Source: Patescibacteria group bacterium (GTDB taxonomy: Bacteria; Patescibacteriota; Patescibacteriia; Patescibacteriales; Patescibacteriaceae). Taken from it: DNA of 64,000 nucleotides. This document shows, piece after piece, positions 27,821-36,906 of this stretch. Location of the stretch: positions 124,001 to 188,000 of the forward strand of contig JAQWEL010000002.1 in NCBI GenBank assembly GCA_028704945.1, read 5' to 3'. The first letter of the stretch is position 1. The number at the start of each line of letters is the position of its first letter. The notes under the pieces were generated by a model, which was not told the DNA's origin, searched no databases, and saw only the letters and a program-made list of their open reading frames with translations. The position numbers and the translations under genes are program-made.

Positions 27821-29236
27821 ATGATTAAAAAACAAACAAAAATAGTAGCCACAATTTCAAGTGAAAATTGTGCTATTGATTTCATTAAGAAGCTGCATCA
27901 TGAGGGTGTTGATGTTGTTCGTTTGAATACTGCTCATCAAACACCAGAAGAATCAAGCTTAGTAGTTAAGAATGTCAGAGCCGCCTCAGAAAGACTGGCT
28001 ATTTTAGTTGATACTAAAGGACCTGAGATGAGGACATTGCCTTTTGAAAATGGAAATTTAGTTATTAAAAAAGGAGACATTATTAAAGTGGCCGGAGCCA
28101 AGACAGGTTTTTCTTCGGAAAAATTATTATTGGTTAATTTTCACGGTTTAGTTGAAAAAACGCCTAAGGGAGCTATGATTTTGATAGATGATGGCGAGAC
28201 GGCTTTATTGGTAACAGGTAAGAAAAATGATGCTTTATTGTGTGAAGTCCAAAATGATGGCGTTATTAAAGGCAAAAAGAGTATTAATATACCTGGTGTT
28301 GAATTAAATTTACCTTCATTAAGCGCTAAGGATAAATCTTTTATTAGTTGGGCTATTAAAGAAGACATTGATTTTATTGCTCATTCTTTTGTCAGGAATG
28401 ATAAAGACGTTGTTGCTATCCAAAAAATGCTTGATGCTAAAAAAAGCCCAATAAAAATTATTGCCAAGATTGAAAATCAGGCTGGTGTTGATAATATTGA
28501 TAAAATATTAAACCACGCTTATGGTATTATGGTGGCCCGCGGTGATTTGGGTGTAGAAATTCCAATGGAGGAAGTGCCTTTTGTGCAAAAAATGTTGATT
28601 AAGAAATGCGTTGAGCGTCAGAAGCCTGTTATTACTGCTACACAAATGTTGCATACCATGATTGACAATCCTCGACCAACCAGAGCTGAAGTTTCTGATG
28701 TAACTAATGCTTTGTTGGATGGTACCGATGCCATCATGCTTTCTGGAGAAACGGCTTATGGTAAACATCCGATTAGCGCAGTCAAAACAATGTCAAAAAT
28801 CGCTGGTAAAGTTGATCGAATGAAATCGTTGGTTTTTAATGCTTCAATTCGTGATGAAAACAAAGCTATTGATTATTTATCAAAATCAGCCGTTAAGGCT
28901 GCTGAAGAATTAGGAGTTGAGGAAATAATAGTTAGCGATTTGAGTAATTTTTCAGTTGAAGTTTTATCTTCCTATCGCCCAACTGTGCCTTTGTTTGTAA
29001 AATGTTCTGATAAAAAAAGAGTTAGAGAACTTTCTTTATCTTATGGCGTCAATGCTCATTATATTGAACCAGCTTGGTTTAAAGAAGATCTTTTAACTAA
29101 GGTTTTATCTGACTTAGTTAAAAAGCAAAGATTGTATCCCAAGGATATTATAGTTTATCTTTCTGGCGATGAGAAAAGTAAGTATACTTCTTGCAACATG
29201 GAGATTTGCGAAGTGGCTAAATATATTAAAAAATAG
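27821..29236 (+). CDS. pyk: Pyruvate kinase
   Basis: 471 aa. It starts KKQTKIVATISSENC and has VDVVRLNTAHQT, ILVDTKGPEMRT (active-site region), the catalytic lysine segment KIIAKIENQAGV, MVARGDLGVEIPMEEVPFVQK (metal ligands) and ITATQMLHTMIDNPRPTRAEVSDVTNALLDGTDAIMLSGETAYGKHP. The C-terminal allosteric-fold domain is present. It converts phosphoenolpyruvate and ADP to pyruvate and ATP, the last ATP-yielding step of glycolysis. It has its own promoter and terminator, so it is monocistronic. Confidence 0.97.
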   Translation: MIKKQTKIVATISSENCAIDFIKKLHHEGVDVVRLNTAHQTPEESSLVVKNVRAASERLAILVDTKGPEMRTLPFENGNLVIKKGDIIKVAGAKTGFSSEKLLLVNFHGLVEKTPKGAMILIDDGETALLVTGKKNDALLCEVQNDGVIKGKKSINIPGVELNLPSLSAKDKSFISWAIKEDIDFIAHSFVRNDKDVVAIQKMLDAKKSPIKIIAKIENQAGVDNIDKILNHAYGIMVARGDLGVEIPMEEVPFVQKMLIKKCVERQKPVITATQMLHTMIDNPRPTRAEVSDVTNALLDGTDAIMLSGETAYGKHPISAVKTMSKIAGKVDRMKSLVFNASIRDENKAIDYLSKSAVKAAEELGVEEIIVSDLSNFSVEVLSSYRPTVPLFVKCSDKKRVRELSLSYGVNAHYIEPAWFKEDLLTKVLSDLVKKQRLYPKDIIVYLSGDEKSKYTSCNMEICEVAKYIKK

Positions 29237-29242
29237 ATACGA

Positions 29243-29278
29243 TTAAAACCCTTGATGAAATATTTAAGGGTTTTTAAG
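29243..29278 (+). terminator. Terminator after pyruvate kinase
   Basis: TTAAAACCCTT pairs with AAGGGTTTTTAA around a 12-nt loop. Confidence 0.8.
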
Positions 29279-29320
29279 TAGACTAAATTTATTTTTTTAT
29301 GTTATAATGTTAAAAGATAT

Positions 29321-30769
29321 ATGCCAAAAAAAATAAAACCAAAATCGTTTAAAAACGGCGAAGATTTTTTATCTTTTTTAAATAGTCAATTCGGCCAGCA
29401 CGATACTGACGGTGATGGCATCTGCGATGAGGTGGAAAAAATGATTGGCACTAATCCTAATAAGTTTGATACTGACGGTGATGGTGTCGGTGATGGTGAT
29501 GAGATTAGAGCCGGCAGGAATCCTTTAGGTAGAGGCAGTTTTAAGGATTTTTTTGTGCCGCATGACGGTAATAATTGGCGTCCGCAAGCTATTCATCCTA
29601 AGCGGATAATGTTTTATGCCTCTACGGCTGTGGTGACTAAGGTTTTGGTAATCATGTTTGTTTTAGGATTGCCATCTATTGCTTGGCTGTCACCTGATGT
29701 TATTAGAAATTATGTTACAGAAATAATTAGCTTAACCAATCAAGAAAGAAAAAATGTATCAGTTGCTCCTTTAACGGAAAATATTCAGTTATCACAAGCT
29801 GCTTATGCCAAAGCAGAAGATATGTTGGTCCAATCATACTTTTCACACACTGGACCTGACGGTAGAAAATTGTCCGATTGGCTTAAGGACTATGGTTATC
29901 GCTATACTGTGGCCGGAGAAAATTTAGCCGTCGGCTTTAATAGCGCTAAAGAGGCAGTTGAAGCTTGGAAAGAAAGTAAGACGCATTATGCCAATATGAT
30001 TGATCCTGATTTTAGCCAAATAGGGGTCGGCGTAGTTGTTGGTAATTTTGAAAATGAAAATACCATGTTAGCTGCGCAGTATTTCGGTTATCCTGATAAA
30101 ATTATTACCGAAGTAAAACCAGAGAAGAAACCGCAAGCAATTTTGCCGCCAGCTAAAAATAAGGTTAATCGAATTTCCGTTTCGGTTAAAAATGATAAAA
30201 AAATAGTAAAGAATTTAGATAATGTTAAGCCAGTCATTGATAATTCTATTTTTGTAGATCAAGAAAAATCAATCATTGACTATAAAGTGTTGCCAGACAA
30301 AACAGCTATTATCAGAGCTGATATTTATACTTCGGGCGACATCAATCATATTAATATTAAAGCCGGCCAACATTTGATATCCTTAATCAAAGATGTAAAT
30401 CAGGCTAATCGTTGGTTTGGCCAGGTTTTATTAGATAAAAAAGAAGCTTCAACTTTTTCAACCATTGCGCCCGCCAGCATAGCTTTAACCAATAATCAGG
30501 GTAAAACTTTTTTAGAAGATTTACCTTTTGCTAAGGTTGTTAACCAGCAGGTGTCCGGTATCAAGCAGTATGCCTGGGCTAAAGATGTTAGTACCGGGCC
30601 GGTCAAGGCGATTTTTACAGTCAGTAGTTTGTTCTATAAAACTTTATTTTTCGTCAATCTGTTAGCCTTGTTTTTTTCCTTGGTTGTTGGTTGGAACAAG
30701 TTGCACAAAAGAACTATCGCCGCAGCCAGTTTAACTTGTTTGCTTTTTGGTATATTAATCATAATTTAA
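29321..30769 (+). CDS. Membrane-anchored CAP/SCP-domain protein with calcium-type repeats
   Basis: 482 aa. Residues of about 28-65 hold two thrombospondin-3/EF-like repeats (DTDGDGICDEVEKMIGTNPN, DTDGDGVGDGDEI). A membrane helix follows (about 101-124), then a CAP domain (about 135-265: LTNQERKNVSVAPL, SHTGPDGRKLSDWL, AGENLAVGF, VEAWKESKTHYANM, QIGVGVVVG) with histidines in the usual positions. A linker leads to about two C-terminal membrane segments (about 440-482). CAP proteins without eukaryotic partners are often extracellular and cell-wall associated. It overlaps no neighbour; the next gene starts 4 bp later. Confidence 0.88.
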   Translation: MPKKIKPKSFKNGEDFLSFLNSQFGQHDTDGDGICDEVEKMIGTNPNKFDTDGDGVGDGDEIRAGRNPLGRGSFKDFFVPHDGNNWRPQAIHPKRIMFYASTAVVTKVLVIMFVLGLPSIAWLSPDVIRNYVTEIISLTNQERKNVSVAPLTENIQLSQAAYAKAEDMLVQSYFSHTGPDGRKLSDWLKDYGYRYTVAGENLAVGFNSAKEAVEAWKESKTHYANMIDPDFSQIGVGVVVGNFENENTMLAAQYFGYPDKIITEVKPEKKPQAILPPAKNKVNRISVSVKNDKKIVKNLDNVKPVIDNSIFVDQEKSIIDYKVLPDKTAIIRADIYTSGDINHINIKAGQHLISLIKDVNQANRWFGQVLLDKKEASTFSTIAPASIALTNNQGKTFLEDLPFAKVVNQQVSGIKQYAWAKDVSTGPVKAIFTVSSLFYKTLFFVNLLALFFSLVVGWNKLHKRTIAAASLTCLLFGILIII

Positions 30770-30773
30770 TAAT

Positions 30774-31421
30774 ATGTTTAAACATTTTAATAAGCCGATT
30801 ATTTTTATCCTCGGTATCGCTGTTGGTATAGTTTTTATGGGTTTAATGGCTTTGAATTTGCCAATTATGAATAATCTTTATAATTCCGCCAAAAATAATA
30901 AAGCAGATAATGTTAAATCGCCTGAAGGCCAAAAAGTTTCTTTAAAAGGAATAGTTAAAGAAATAAAAGGTGATTATTTAATGATTAATAAAGAGGATCA
31001 AAGCGTTGTAAAAATTATGTTTAATGATTCGACTATTTTTTATTCAATTACTAAAAAAACCGATGAAGAGAAATATGGTGAACAAGCAAATGCCCTGAAA
31101 GCAATTAGTGACAGCTTCAATGGCCCTGGGCTTGATGATAGGAAGAGCAGCGAGTTGTTGAAGGAAAGATCAGTATTGCTTAATGAAGTAAAAAAAAGAA
31201 ACGAGAAAAATATCAAAATTATTGATGAAAAATTAAGCAAAGCTGATCCGAATAACAAAGATTTAATTAATCAGCTAACTTTGGAAAAGAATCAAATAAA
31301 TTCAGAAACCAAAATGCTTAAATCAAGTCCCGATGCTATTAAAGAGGGCAGCAGCGTCAATATTTTTAGTATAAACCAGGGAGAAAATTTGCTCGCGCAA
31401 ACTATCCAAATTATTAATTAG
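30774..31421 (+). CDS. Membrane-anchored hypothetical protein with coiled coil
   Basis: 215 aa. An N-terminal membrane helix (about 8-30, PIIFILGIAVGIVFMGLMAL) is followed by a small beta-rich segment (VSLKGIVKEIKGDYLMINKEDQSVVKIMFNDSTIFY) that resembles DUF5666/OB-like domains. Then comes a Lys/Glu-rich helical region (about 115-185) and a short final strand region. It sits between the CAP gene (4 bp) and rlmN (2 bp), suggesting one operon. Function unknown. Confidence 0.65.
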   Translation: MFKHFNKPIIFILGIAVGIVFMGLMALNLPIMNNLYNSAKNNKADNVKSPEGQKVSLKGIVKEIKGDYLMINKEDQSVVKIMFNDSTIFYSITKKTDEEKYGEQANALKAISDSFNGPGLDDRKSSELLKERSVLLNEVKKRNEKNIKIIDEKLSKADPNNKDLINQLTLEKNQINSETKMLKSSPDAIKEGSSVNIFSINQGENLLAQTIQIIN

Positions 31422-31423
31422 CT

Positions 31424-32443
31424 ATGGACATACTGTCAAATATTGAACAAAGCTTATCAGGGGAGCCTTCATACAGATTAAAACAAGCTCGGGCGGCATT
31501 TTTTAAAGAGCTTATTACTGATTGGGGACAGGCAAGCAGCTTGCCTGTTTTATTGCGAGAAAAATTATCAAAAGATTGTTCGATTTTAATAAAAACACAT
31601 TCACGCCAATCAACCTCGTCTAATTCCTTTAAAGCGTTGATAGATTTTGGCGATGTTAAGATTGAAACTGTTCTGATTAAGCATCGAACAGGCCGCAACA
31701 CTGTCTGTGTATCTTCTCAAGCTGGTTGTGTTTTAAATTGCGCTTTTTGCGCTACTGGACAGCAGGGTTTTAAAAGAAATTTAATGCCTGGCGAAATTGT
31801 CAGTCAGGTTGTTTATTGGGCTAGGGAATTAAAGGAAACTAAAGAAAGGGTGGAAAATGTTGTTTTTATGGGTATGGGTGAGCCTTTTTTAAACTATGAT
31901 AATGTTATTGAAGCTATAAAAATTTTAAATGATGATAACGGGCTAAACATAGGCGCTAGACATATTTCAATTTCAACTGCCGGAATAGTCCCAGGTATTT
32001 TAAGATTAGCCGCTGAACCTTTACAGGTTAATTTAGCCATCTCTCTGCATGCGCCAGACAATGAATTAAGAAGTAAATTAATGCCGATTAACAAAAAATA
32101 TAACATTGAAGCAGTGTTAAAAGCGGTTGAACAGTATGTTAACAGAACTAATCGGCGAGTAATGTTTGAATATTTATTATTGGAAGGAATTAATGATTCC
32201 TTGGCTCAAGCAAAACGCTTAGCTGTTATTGTAAATAAACCCTTATATTTAGTTAATTTATTGAGATATAACCCGACTGGTTCATTTGTAGAAACCAATC
32301 CAGCACAAGCCAAACGATTTCAATCAGCCTTAGAGGAGGCTGGCGTCAAGACAACTTTTCGACTTAGCTTTGGGACAGATATTTCAGCGGCTTGCGGTCA
32401 ATTATCAAGCAGGACTTGGCAGAAGAAAAATGATAAATTATAA
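31424..32443 (+). CDS. rlmN: Dual-specificity RNA methyltransferase RlmN
   Basis: 339 aa. The radical-SAM cluster motif CVLNCAFCATG follows VCVSSQAG. Other RlmN marks are VFMGMGEPFLNYDNV, ISISTAGIVPGI, LAISLHAPDNELRSKLMPINKKY, and the C-terminal GTDISAACGQL containing the second catalytic cysteine. It methylates C2 of A2503 in 23S rRNA, and in many bacteria A37 of some tRNAs. It is the last gene in the CAP operon, 2 bp after the preceding stop. Confidence 0.96.
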   Translation: MDILSNIEQSLSGEPSYRLKQARAAFFKELITDWGQASSLPVLLREKLSKDCSILIKTHSRQSTSSNSFKALIDFGDVKIETVLIKHRTGRNTVCVSSQAGCVLNCAFCATGQQGFKRNLMPGEIVSQVVYWARELKETKERVENVVFMGMGEPFLNYDNVIEAIKILNDDNGLNIGARHISISTAGIVPGILRLAAEPLQVNLAISLHAPDNELRSKLMPINKKYNIEAVLKAVEQYVNRTNRRVMFEYLLLEGINDSLAQAKRLAVIVNKPLYLVNLLRYNPTGSFVETNPAQAKRFQSALEEAGVKTTFRLSFGTDISAACGQLSSRTWQKKNDKL

Positions 32444-32486
32444 TATTAAGGCACAAATAATTAAATTTATAATTAATTTTAATAAC

Positions 32487-33542
32487 ATGAAAAACAAACT
32501 TTTAGCTGTTTTTATAGCAGTAGCAGCAATTTTTATTTTTTCCGCTGGAATAATCAACGCGGCGACAACAACTAAAACTAAAAGCGTTAAAACAACGCAG
32601 ACCAAAACGACAATTAAGAAAACAAAATTGACTGTCGCTCAAGCAGTAAAAGCGGCTGAAAAATTTGTTAGCGAAAATTACATGGACGGAGGCGCTGTTA
32701 AGGCTAAAAATTTAAGATATGCTAATGGGATTTATTATCTTGAAATAACAGTTACTGGGCAATCCGGATCGGTTAATTCGGCTATTTCAGATGATGGCAA
32801 ATATTTTTTTGTTAATGTAGTTGATATTGATAAAGCTAATAAAGAAAGAGTTAAAGAACAGGCTGCTCTTGATAAAGCCAAGAAAGAAGCAGAAGCAGAA
32901 AAAGTTAAAAAAGAAGCCGCTGCCGTTAAGAGTGATAAGCCAATAGTAGAATTATTTATCATGAGTCATTGCCCTTACGGCACGCAGATTGAGAAAGGTA
33001 TTATCCCGGTAGTTGAATTATTGGACAATAAGATTGATTTTCAATTAAAATTTGTTGATTATGCTATGCACGGTGAAAAAGAATTAAAAGAAGAAATGAA
33101 TCAATATTGTATTAATAAAAATGAACCAGCTAAGCTCTTACCTTATTTGAAATGTTTTTTGGTTGCCGGTAACAGTGAAGAATGTTTAAAAACAGCTAAT
33201 ATTGATAGTGCTAAATTAAGTTCTTGTAATCAAGAAACTGAAGCTACTTATAAGATTTTAGCTAACAACGCCGCTGGTAAAACTCCAAATGGATCATATC
33301 CAGAATTCCCAATCTATAAATTAGACAATACTCGCTACGGGGTTCAAGGCTCGCCAACTTTAGTAATTAATGGACAACAGGTTGATGGCGGCCGCGATTC
33401 TAAGAGTTTATTAAAAGCAATTTGCGCTAAGTTCAATATTAAGCCAGCTGAATGTGATAAAGAATTATCAAGCGCTAGCCCTTCGGCCGGATTTGGTTAT
33501 AGTGAAGCCGCTGCCGCCCAGACTTCTTCTTGTGGAAATTAA
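32487..33542 (+). CDS. Exported DsbA-like/thioredoxin-fold protein
   Basis: The ATG at 32487 (351 aa) starts a signal peptide MKNKLLAVFIAVAAIFIFSAGIINAA; the frame is open upstream but overlaps rlmN. A small PepSY-like segment (about 45-115) and a charged Lys/Glu helix (120-148) lead to a thioredoxin fold with CPYG at 162-165, a cysteine-containing helical insert, and the cis-proline loop GVQGSPTLVING. The CxxC motif in an exported protein suggests disulfide formation or shuffling. With the giant cysteine-rich exported proteins upstream, a role in their folding is plausible. Confidence 0.88.
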   Translation: MKNKLLAVFIAVAAIFIFSAGIINAATTTKTKSVKTTQTKTTIKKTKLTVAQAVKAAEKFVSENYMDGGAVKAKNLRYANGIYYLEITVTGQSGSVNSAISDDGKYFFVNVVDIDKANKERVKEQAALDKAKKEAEAEKVKKEAAAVKSDKPIVELFIMSHCPYGTQIEKGIIPVVELLDNKIDFQLKFVDYAMHGEKELKEEMNQYCINKNEPAKLLPYLKCFLVAGNSEECLKTANIDSAKLSSCNQETEATYKILANNAAGKTPNGSYPEFPIYKLDNTRYGVQGSPTLVINGQQVDGGRDSKSLLKAICAKFNIKPAECDKELSSASPSAGFGYSEAAAAQTSSCGN

Positions 33543-33556
33543 TTGAAATATATTTA

Positions 33557-33593
33557 ATAAAACAGGCTATAAATTGTAGCCTGTTTTATTTTT
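33557..33593 (+). terminator. Terminator before the pilus operon
   Basis: AATAAAACAGGCTA and TAGCCTGTTTTATT pair around a short loop, followed by T residues. Confidence 0.85.
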
Positions 33594-33619
33594 ACCATTA
33601 TCAAAAAATATGATATAAT
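33592..33619 (+). promoter_or_regulatory. Candidate promoter of the type IV pilus operon
   Basis: TTACCA (33592-33597), 16 nt, TATAAT (33614-33619), 34 nt before the pilB ATG. The -35 overlaps the T-run of the upstream terminator. Confidence 0.5.
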
Positions 33620-33653
33620 AATTCGATAAACTCACATTACGTAAGAAAAAAAT

Positions 33654-35342
33654 ATGATTGATAATGACCAATTAAAAGATTTGCTTTTAAAAGAAAATTA
33701 TCTTACGGCTTCAGATATCAAAGCGGCTGAAAAAATAGCTTCTTCATACAAAATGACCTTAGCCGATGCCTTGTTGTCTGAGGGCTTAATTACTAAAGAT
33801 TTATTAGGCGCAGCTTTGGCTGAAAAGTTTGGTGTGCCTTACCTTGATTTAAAAAAAGAAAAAATAGTTCCGGAATATTTAGAAATGATTCCTGAGGCAG
33901 TTGCTAGAACTTTCCGTTTTGTGCCAGTTGATAAAGTTGACGACAAGATTCGTATAGCCATGGTTGATCCGGCCGATCTATCAGCCATCCACTTGGCGGA
34001 AAAAAGATTAGGGGAGCGGATAGAAGGTTGTTTTACCTTAGAACAAGATTATGAAGACGCCCTGTCTTATTATGGGGGCAGTTTAGCCGATGAATTTTCT
34101 GAAATTATAAAATTACTAGGCGATGAAGATTTAAGTTTAGAAGACCGTGATGAAGCAACCATCAAGATTGTTGATTTGTTGTTAGAAAAAGGTTATTCAG
34201 CTAAAGCTTCTGACATTCATATTGAACCTGGCGTGGACAAGATTGTAGTTCGTTTCCGTATTGACGGCGTTATGCATAGAGTTTTAACAATGGATAAAAC
34301 TTTAGCTGATTTGGTTATGACCAGAATTAAAGTAATGTCTAAGCTGAGGACTGACGAGCATCGCAGCGCCCAAGATGGAAAGTTAAAATTTGATTATAAT
34401 GGCAAAGATATTGATGTTCGTGTCTCTATTGTTCCTATTACCGGAGGTGAAAATACGGTATTAAGGCTTTTGTCAGCCAAAACACATAACCTAAATCTGC
34501 CTAATGTCGGCTTAGGCGAAGCAAATTTTAAAAAAGTTAAACGCGCCATTGTGAAGCCGCACGGTATGATTTTGGTAACCGGACCGACCGGATCAGGTAA
34601 AACAACTACTTTATACGCGGTTTTAAATATTTTAAATAAAGAAGAGGTTCATATCGCCACGATTGAAGATCCGGTTGAATATGCTATCGATGGAATTAGC
34701 CAGATACAAGTTGATAATAAGACTAATTTAACTTTTGCGGCTGGTTTGCGTTCAATTTTGCGTCAAGACCCAGATATTATTATGATTGGAGAAATTAGGG
34801 ATGCCGAAACCGCTAATATCGCTGTTAATTCTGCCTTAACCGGCCACTTAGTTTTATCCACTCTGCACACCAATGATTCGCCCACAGCTCTGCCCAGGCT
34901 TTTAGATATGGGGATAGAACCTTTTTTGATAGCCTCGACTGTTAATATGGTTATAGCTCAACGTTTAGTTAGAAAAAATTGTGAAAAATGCCGTGTTTCT
35001 TCAAAATTATCCGAAGACGAACTTTTGATAATTGAAAATGAACCAGCTATCCAAAAATGGTTAAAAAGCAAAAATTACAAAGATGCTAAAAAGATAAATG
35101 TGTTTAAAGGTAAAGGCTGCAGAATTTGTGATTACACTGGTTATCAAGGCAGAATCGGAATTTTTGAAGTTTTGGAAGTTGATAATAAAATTCGTAAGAT
35201 GATTATGGATAAAAAAGATTCCAGTCTTATAATGGAAGAAGCCAGAAATAATGGTATGACTACTATGCTTGAAGACGGACTTGAAAAAGTCTTGGAAGGA
35301 GTAACTTCTATTGAAGAAGTTTTGAGAGTAACTAGAGATTAA
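33654..35342 (+). CDS. pilB: Type IV pilus assembly ATPase PilB (GspE family)
   Basis: 562 aa. An N-terminal MshEN-like region (to about 150) is followed by the ATPase core: Walker A GPTGSGKTTTLYA (about 309-321), ATIEDPVEYAIDGISQIQV (Asp box), LRQDPDIIMIGEIRDAET (Walker B) and TGHLVLSTLHTND (His box). A four-cysteine zinc site (CEKC ... CRIC) lies near the C-terminus. It powers pilus extension at the inner membrane. It heads the operon and is followed by pilC after 1 bp. Confidence 0.96.
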   Translation: MIDNDQLKDLLLKENYLTASDIKAAEKIASSYKMTLADALLSEGLITKDLLGAALAEKFGVPYLDLKKEKIVPEYLEMIPEAVARTFRFVPVDKVDDKIRIAMVDPADLSAIHLAEKRLGERIEGCFTLEQDYEDALSYYGGSLADEFSEIIKLLGDEDLSLEDRDEATIKIVDLLLEKGYSAKASDIHIEPGVDKIVVRFRIDGVMHRVLTMDKTLADLVMTRIKVMSKLRTDEHRSAQDGKLKFDYNGKDIDVRVSIVPITGGENTVLRLLSAKTHNLNLPNVGLGEANFKKVKRAIVKPHGMILVTGPTGSGKTTTLYAVLNILNKEEVHIATIEDPVEYAIDGISQIQVDNKTNLTFAAGLRSILRQDPDIIMIGEIRDAETANIAVNSALTGHLVLSTLHTNDSPTALPRLLDMGIEPFLIASTVNMVIAQRLVRKNCEKCRVSSKLSEDELLIIENEPAIQKWLKSKNYKDAKKINVFKGKGCRICDYTGYQGRIGIFEVLEVDNKIRKMIMDKKDSSLIMEEARNNGMTTMLEDGLEKVLEGVTSIEEVLRVTRD

Positions 35343-35343
35343 T

Positions 35344-36450
35344 ATGGCAACGAAAGACAATAAAGAAAAAAAACCTAAACCTAAAGCAGGTCTTAATATG
35401 GAGCTGGGACGAGTAACTTTGTCGCAGAAGCTTATTTTTGCTAAAAATTTTGCCTTAATGCTTAAATCAGGTTTAACGGTTTCAGAGGCGTTGGAAGTTT
35501 TAATTAAGACTTTAGGTAGTGGAAGATTAAAAATAGTTTTGAATGAAATTTTGACATCAGTTCGTTCCGGCAGCTCCTTGTCGCAAGCTATGACACGTTA
35601 TCCTAAAGTTTTTTCTGGATTTTTTATTGGTTCAGTTTACGCTGGAGAAAATTCAGGCAGATTAACTCAGAATTTTGAAGTTATTGCCGATGAATTGGGT
35701 AAAGAAAAAGAATTGATTAATAAAGTCAAAGGAGCATTAATTTATCCGATTGTAGTTTTTTCCGCCGCTATTATTTTGGGCATCGTCCTTTCTTTCGTGG
35801 TCTTACCTAAAATTATCCCAATGTTTGAAGGACTTAAGATGAAATTGCCAATAGCGACAGTAATATTAATTAAATTAGCTAAATTTTTAAAAGCATACGG
35901 CCAAGAAGCAGCTATTGGCTTGATTTTAGCTTTCTTTGGAACTTGGTTCGGTTTAACCAGAAAAAGGAGCCGTCCTTTTGCGCATGGTCTTATTTTAAGA
36001 TTACCTATCTCTTCGAAAATAAGTCGCAACTTAAATGTCTCCCGCTTTTGCCGAACATTAGCTTCGATGTTATCAAGCGGCTTGAATATTATTGAATCAC
36101 TTGAAGTTTCAGGCAACACTTTGTCGAATTGGCATTATCGTCGAGCAATAGAGCAAGTTAGACGCGGTGTTGATAAGGGAGGTAAAGTGTCTGACTATTT
36201 AGTCCAATATAATTTTTTATTCCCAGATATGATGATTAGGATGATTGCGGTTGGTGAGGAAACCGGTAAATTGGAAGAAACTTTATTTTATTTAGCTGAT
36301 TCTTATGAGAGTGAAGTGGACGAAGCTGCCAAGAATTTATCGGCTACTATCGAACCAGCTTTACTGATTATTATCGGTTTGGCGGTTGGATTTTTAGCGT
36401 TATCAATAATCACGCCAGTTTATAATTTGACCGGCAGTCTCGCAAAATAA
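35344..36450 (+). CDS. pilC: Type IV pilus inner-membrane platform protein PilC (GspF family)
   Basis: 368 aa with the two-repeat GspF arrangement. Each repeat has a cytoplasmic helical domain (FAKNFALMLKSGLTVSEALE; FCRTLASMLSSGLNIIESLE) followed by membrane helices. The conserved FSGFFIGSVYAGENSGRL and FPDMMIRMIAVGEETGKLEE segments are both present. It anchors the PilB ATPase and organises pilin assembly. It starts 1 bp after pilB, and the pseudopilin gene begins 3 bp after it. Confidence 0.95.
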   Translation: MATKDNKEKKPKPKAGLNMELGRVTLSQKLIFAKNFALMLKSGLTVSEALEVLIKTLGSGRLKIVLNEILTSVRSGSSLSQAMTRYPKVFSGFFIGSVYAGENSGRLTQNFEVIADELGKEKELINKVKGALIYPIVVFSAAIILGIVLSFVVLPKIIPMFEGLKMKLPIATVILIKLAKFLKAYGQEAAIGLILAFFGTWFGLTRKRSRPFAHGLILRLPISSKISRNLNVSRFCRTLASMLSSGLNIIESLEVSGNTLSNWHYRRAIEQVRRGVDKGGKVSDYLVQYNFLFPDMMIRMIAVGEETGKLEETLFYLADSYESEVDEAAKNLSATIEPALLIIIGLAVGFLALSIITPVYNLTGSLAK

Positions 36451-36453
36451 TTT

Positions 36454-36906
36454 ATGCGCAAAGCCTTTACTCTTACTGAAATATTAATTGTTTTAGCAAT
36501 TTTGTCAGCTCTATTAGCTACGGGCTGGCCAATTTTAGCTGGTTATCAAAGATCGGCCGCTGTAAAAGAATATACTATCAAAGCTGTTTCTTTGATTAGA
36601 CAGGCTGAGTTTGAGGCGGTCGCTGGCTTTTTGAATGTGCCACATGGTGTTAAATTGTTTACTAATAAAATGATAATTTTTGCTGGATCAAGTTATAGCT
36701 CGAGAAATACTGCTTTTGACAGAGAATTACCGCTTGATGAAGCTGTTGTTAGTTGGTCATTATCAGGCTCGGGTTCATCAAGCGAAGTTGTCTTTTCTAA
36801 AAGTCGCGCCGAACCATCTCGAAATGGAACTATCAAATTTACTTTTAAAGACGGTGTTATAAAAAATATTATCGTTTCTAATCTTGGCTTAATAGAAATA
36901 CAATGA
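36454..36906 (+). CDS. Pseudopilin (prepilin-type N-terminus)
   Basis: 150 aa. The start RKAFTLTEILIVLAILSALLATGWPIL is a class III prepilin signal with Glu at +5, though the residue before the cleavage site is Ala rather than Gly. The remainder is a short GspH-like beta domain. It belongs to the pilus operon and overlaps the next gene by 4 bp, so translation is probably coupled. Confidence 0.85.
   Translation: MRKAFTLTEILIVLAILSALLATGWPILAGYQRSAAVKEYTIKAVSLIRQAEFEAVAGFLNVPHGVKLFTNKMIIFAGSSYSSRNTAFDRELPLDEAVVSWSLSGSGSSSEVVFSKSRAEPSRNGTIKFTFKDGVIKNIIVSNLGLIEIQ

Noticed and set aside
29321-30769. Eukaryote-like CAP protein as a sign of recent transfer from a host.
   Set aside because: CAP-domain proteins are common in bacteria, and base composition matches the neighbours.
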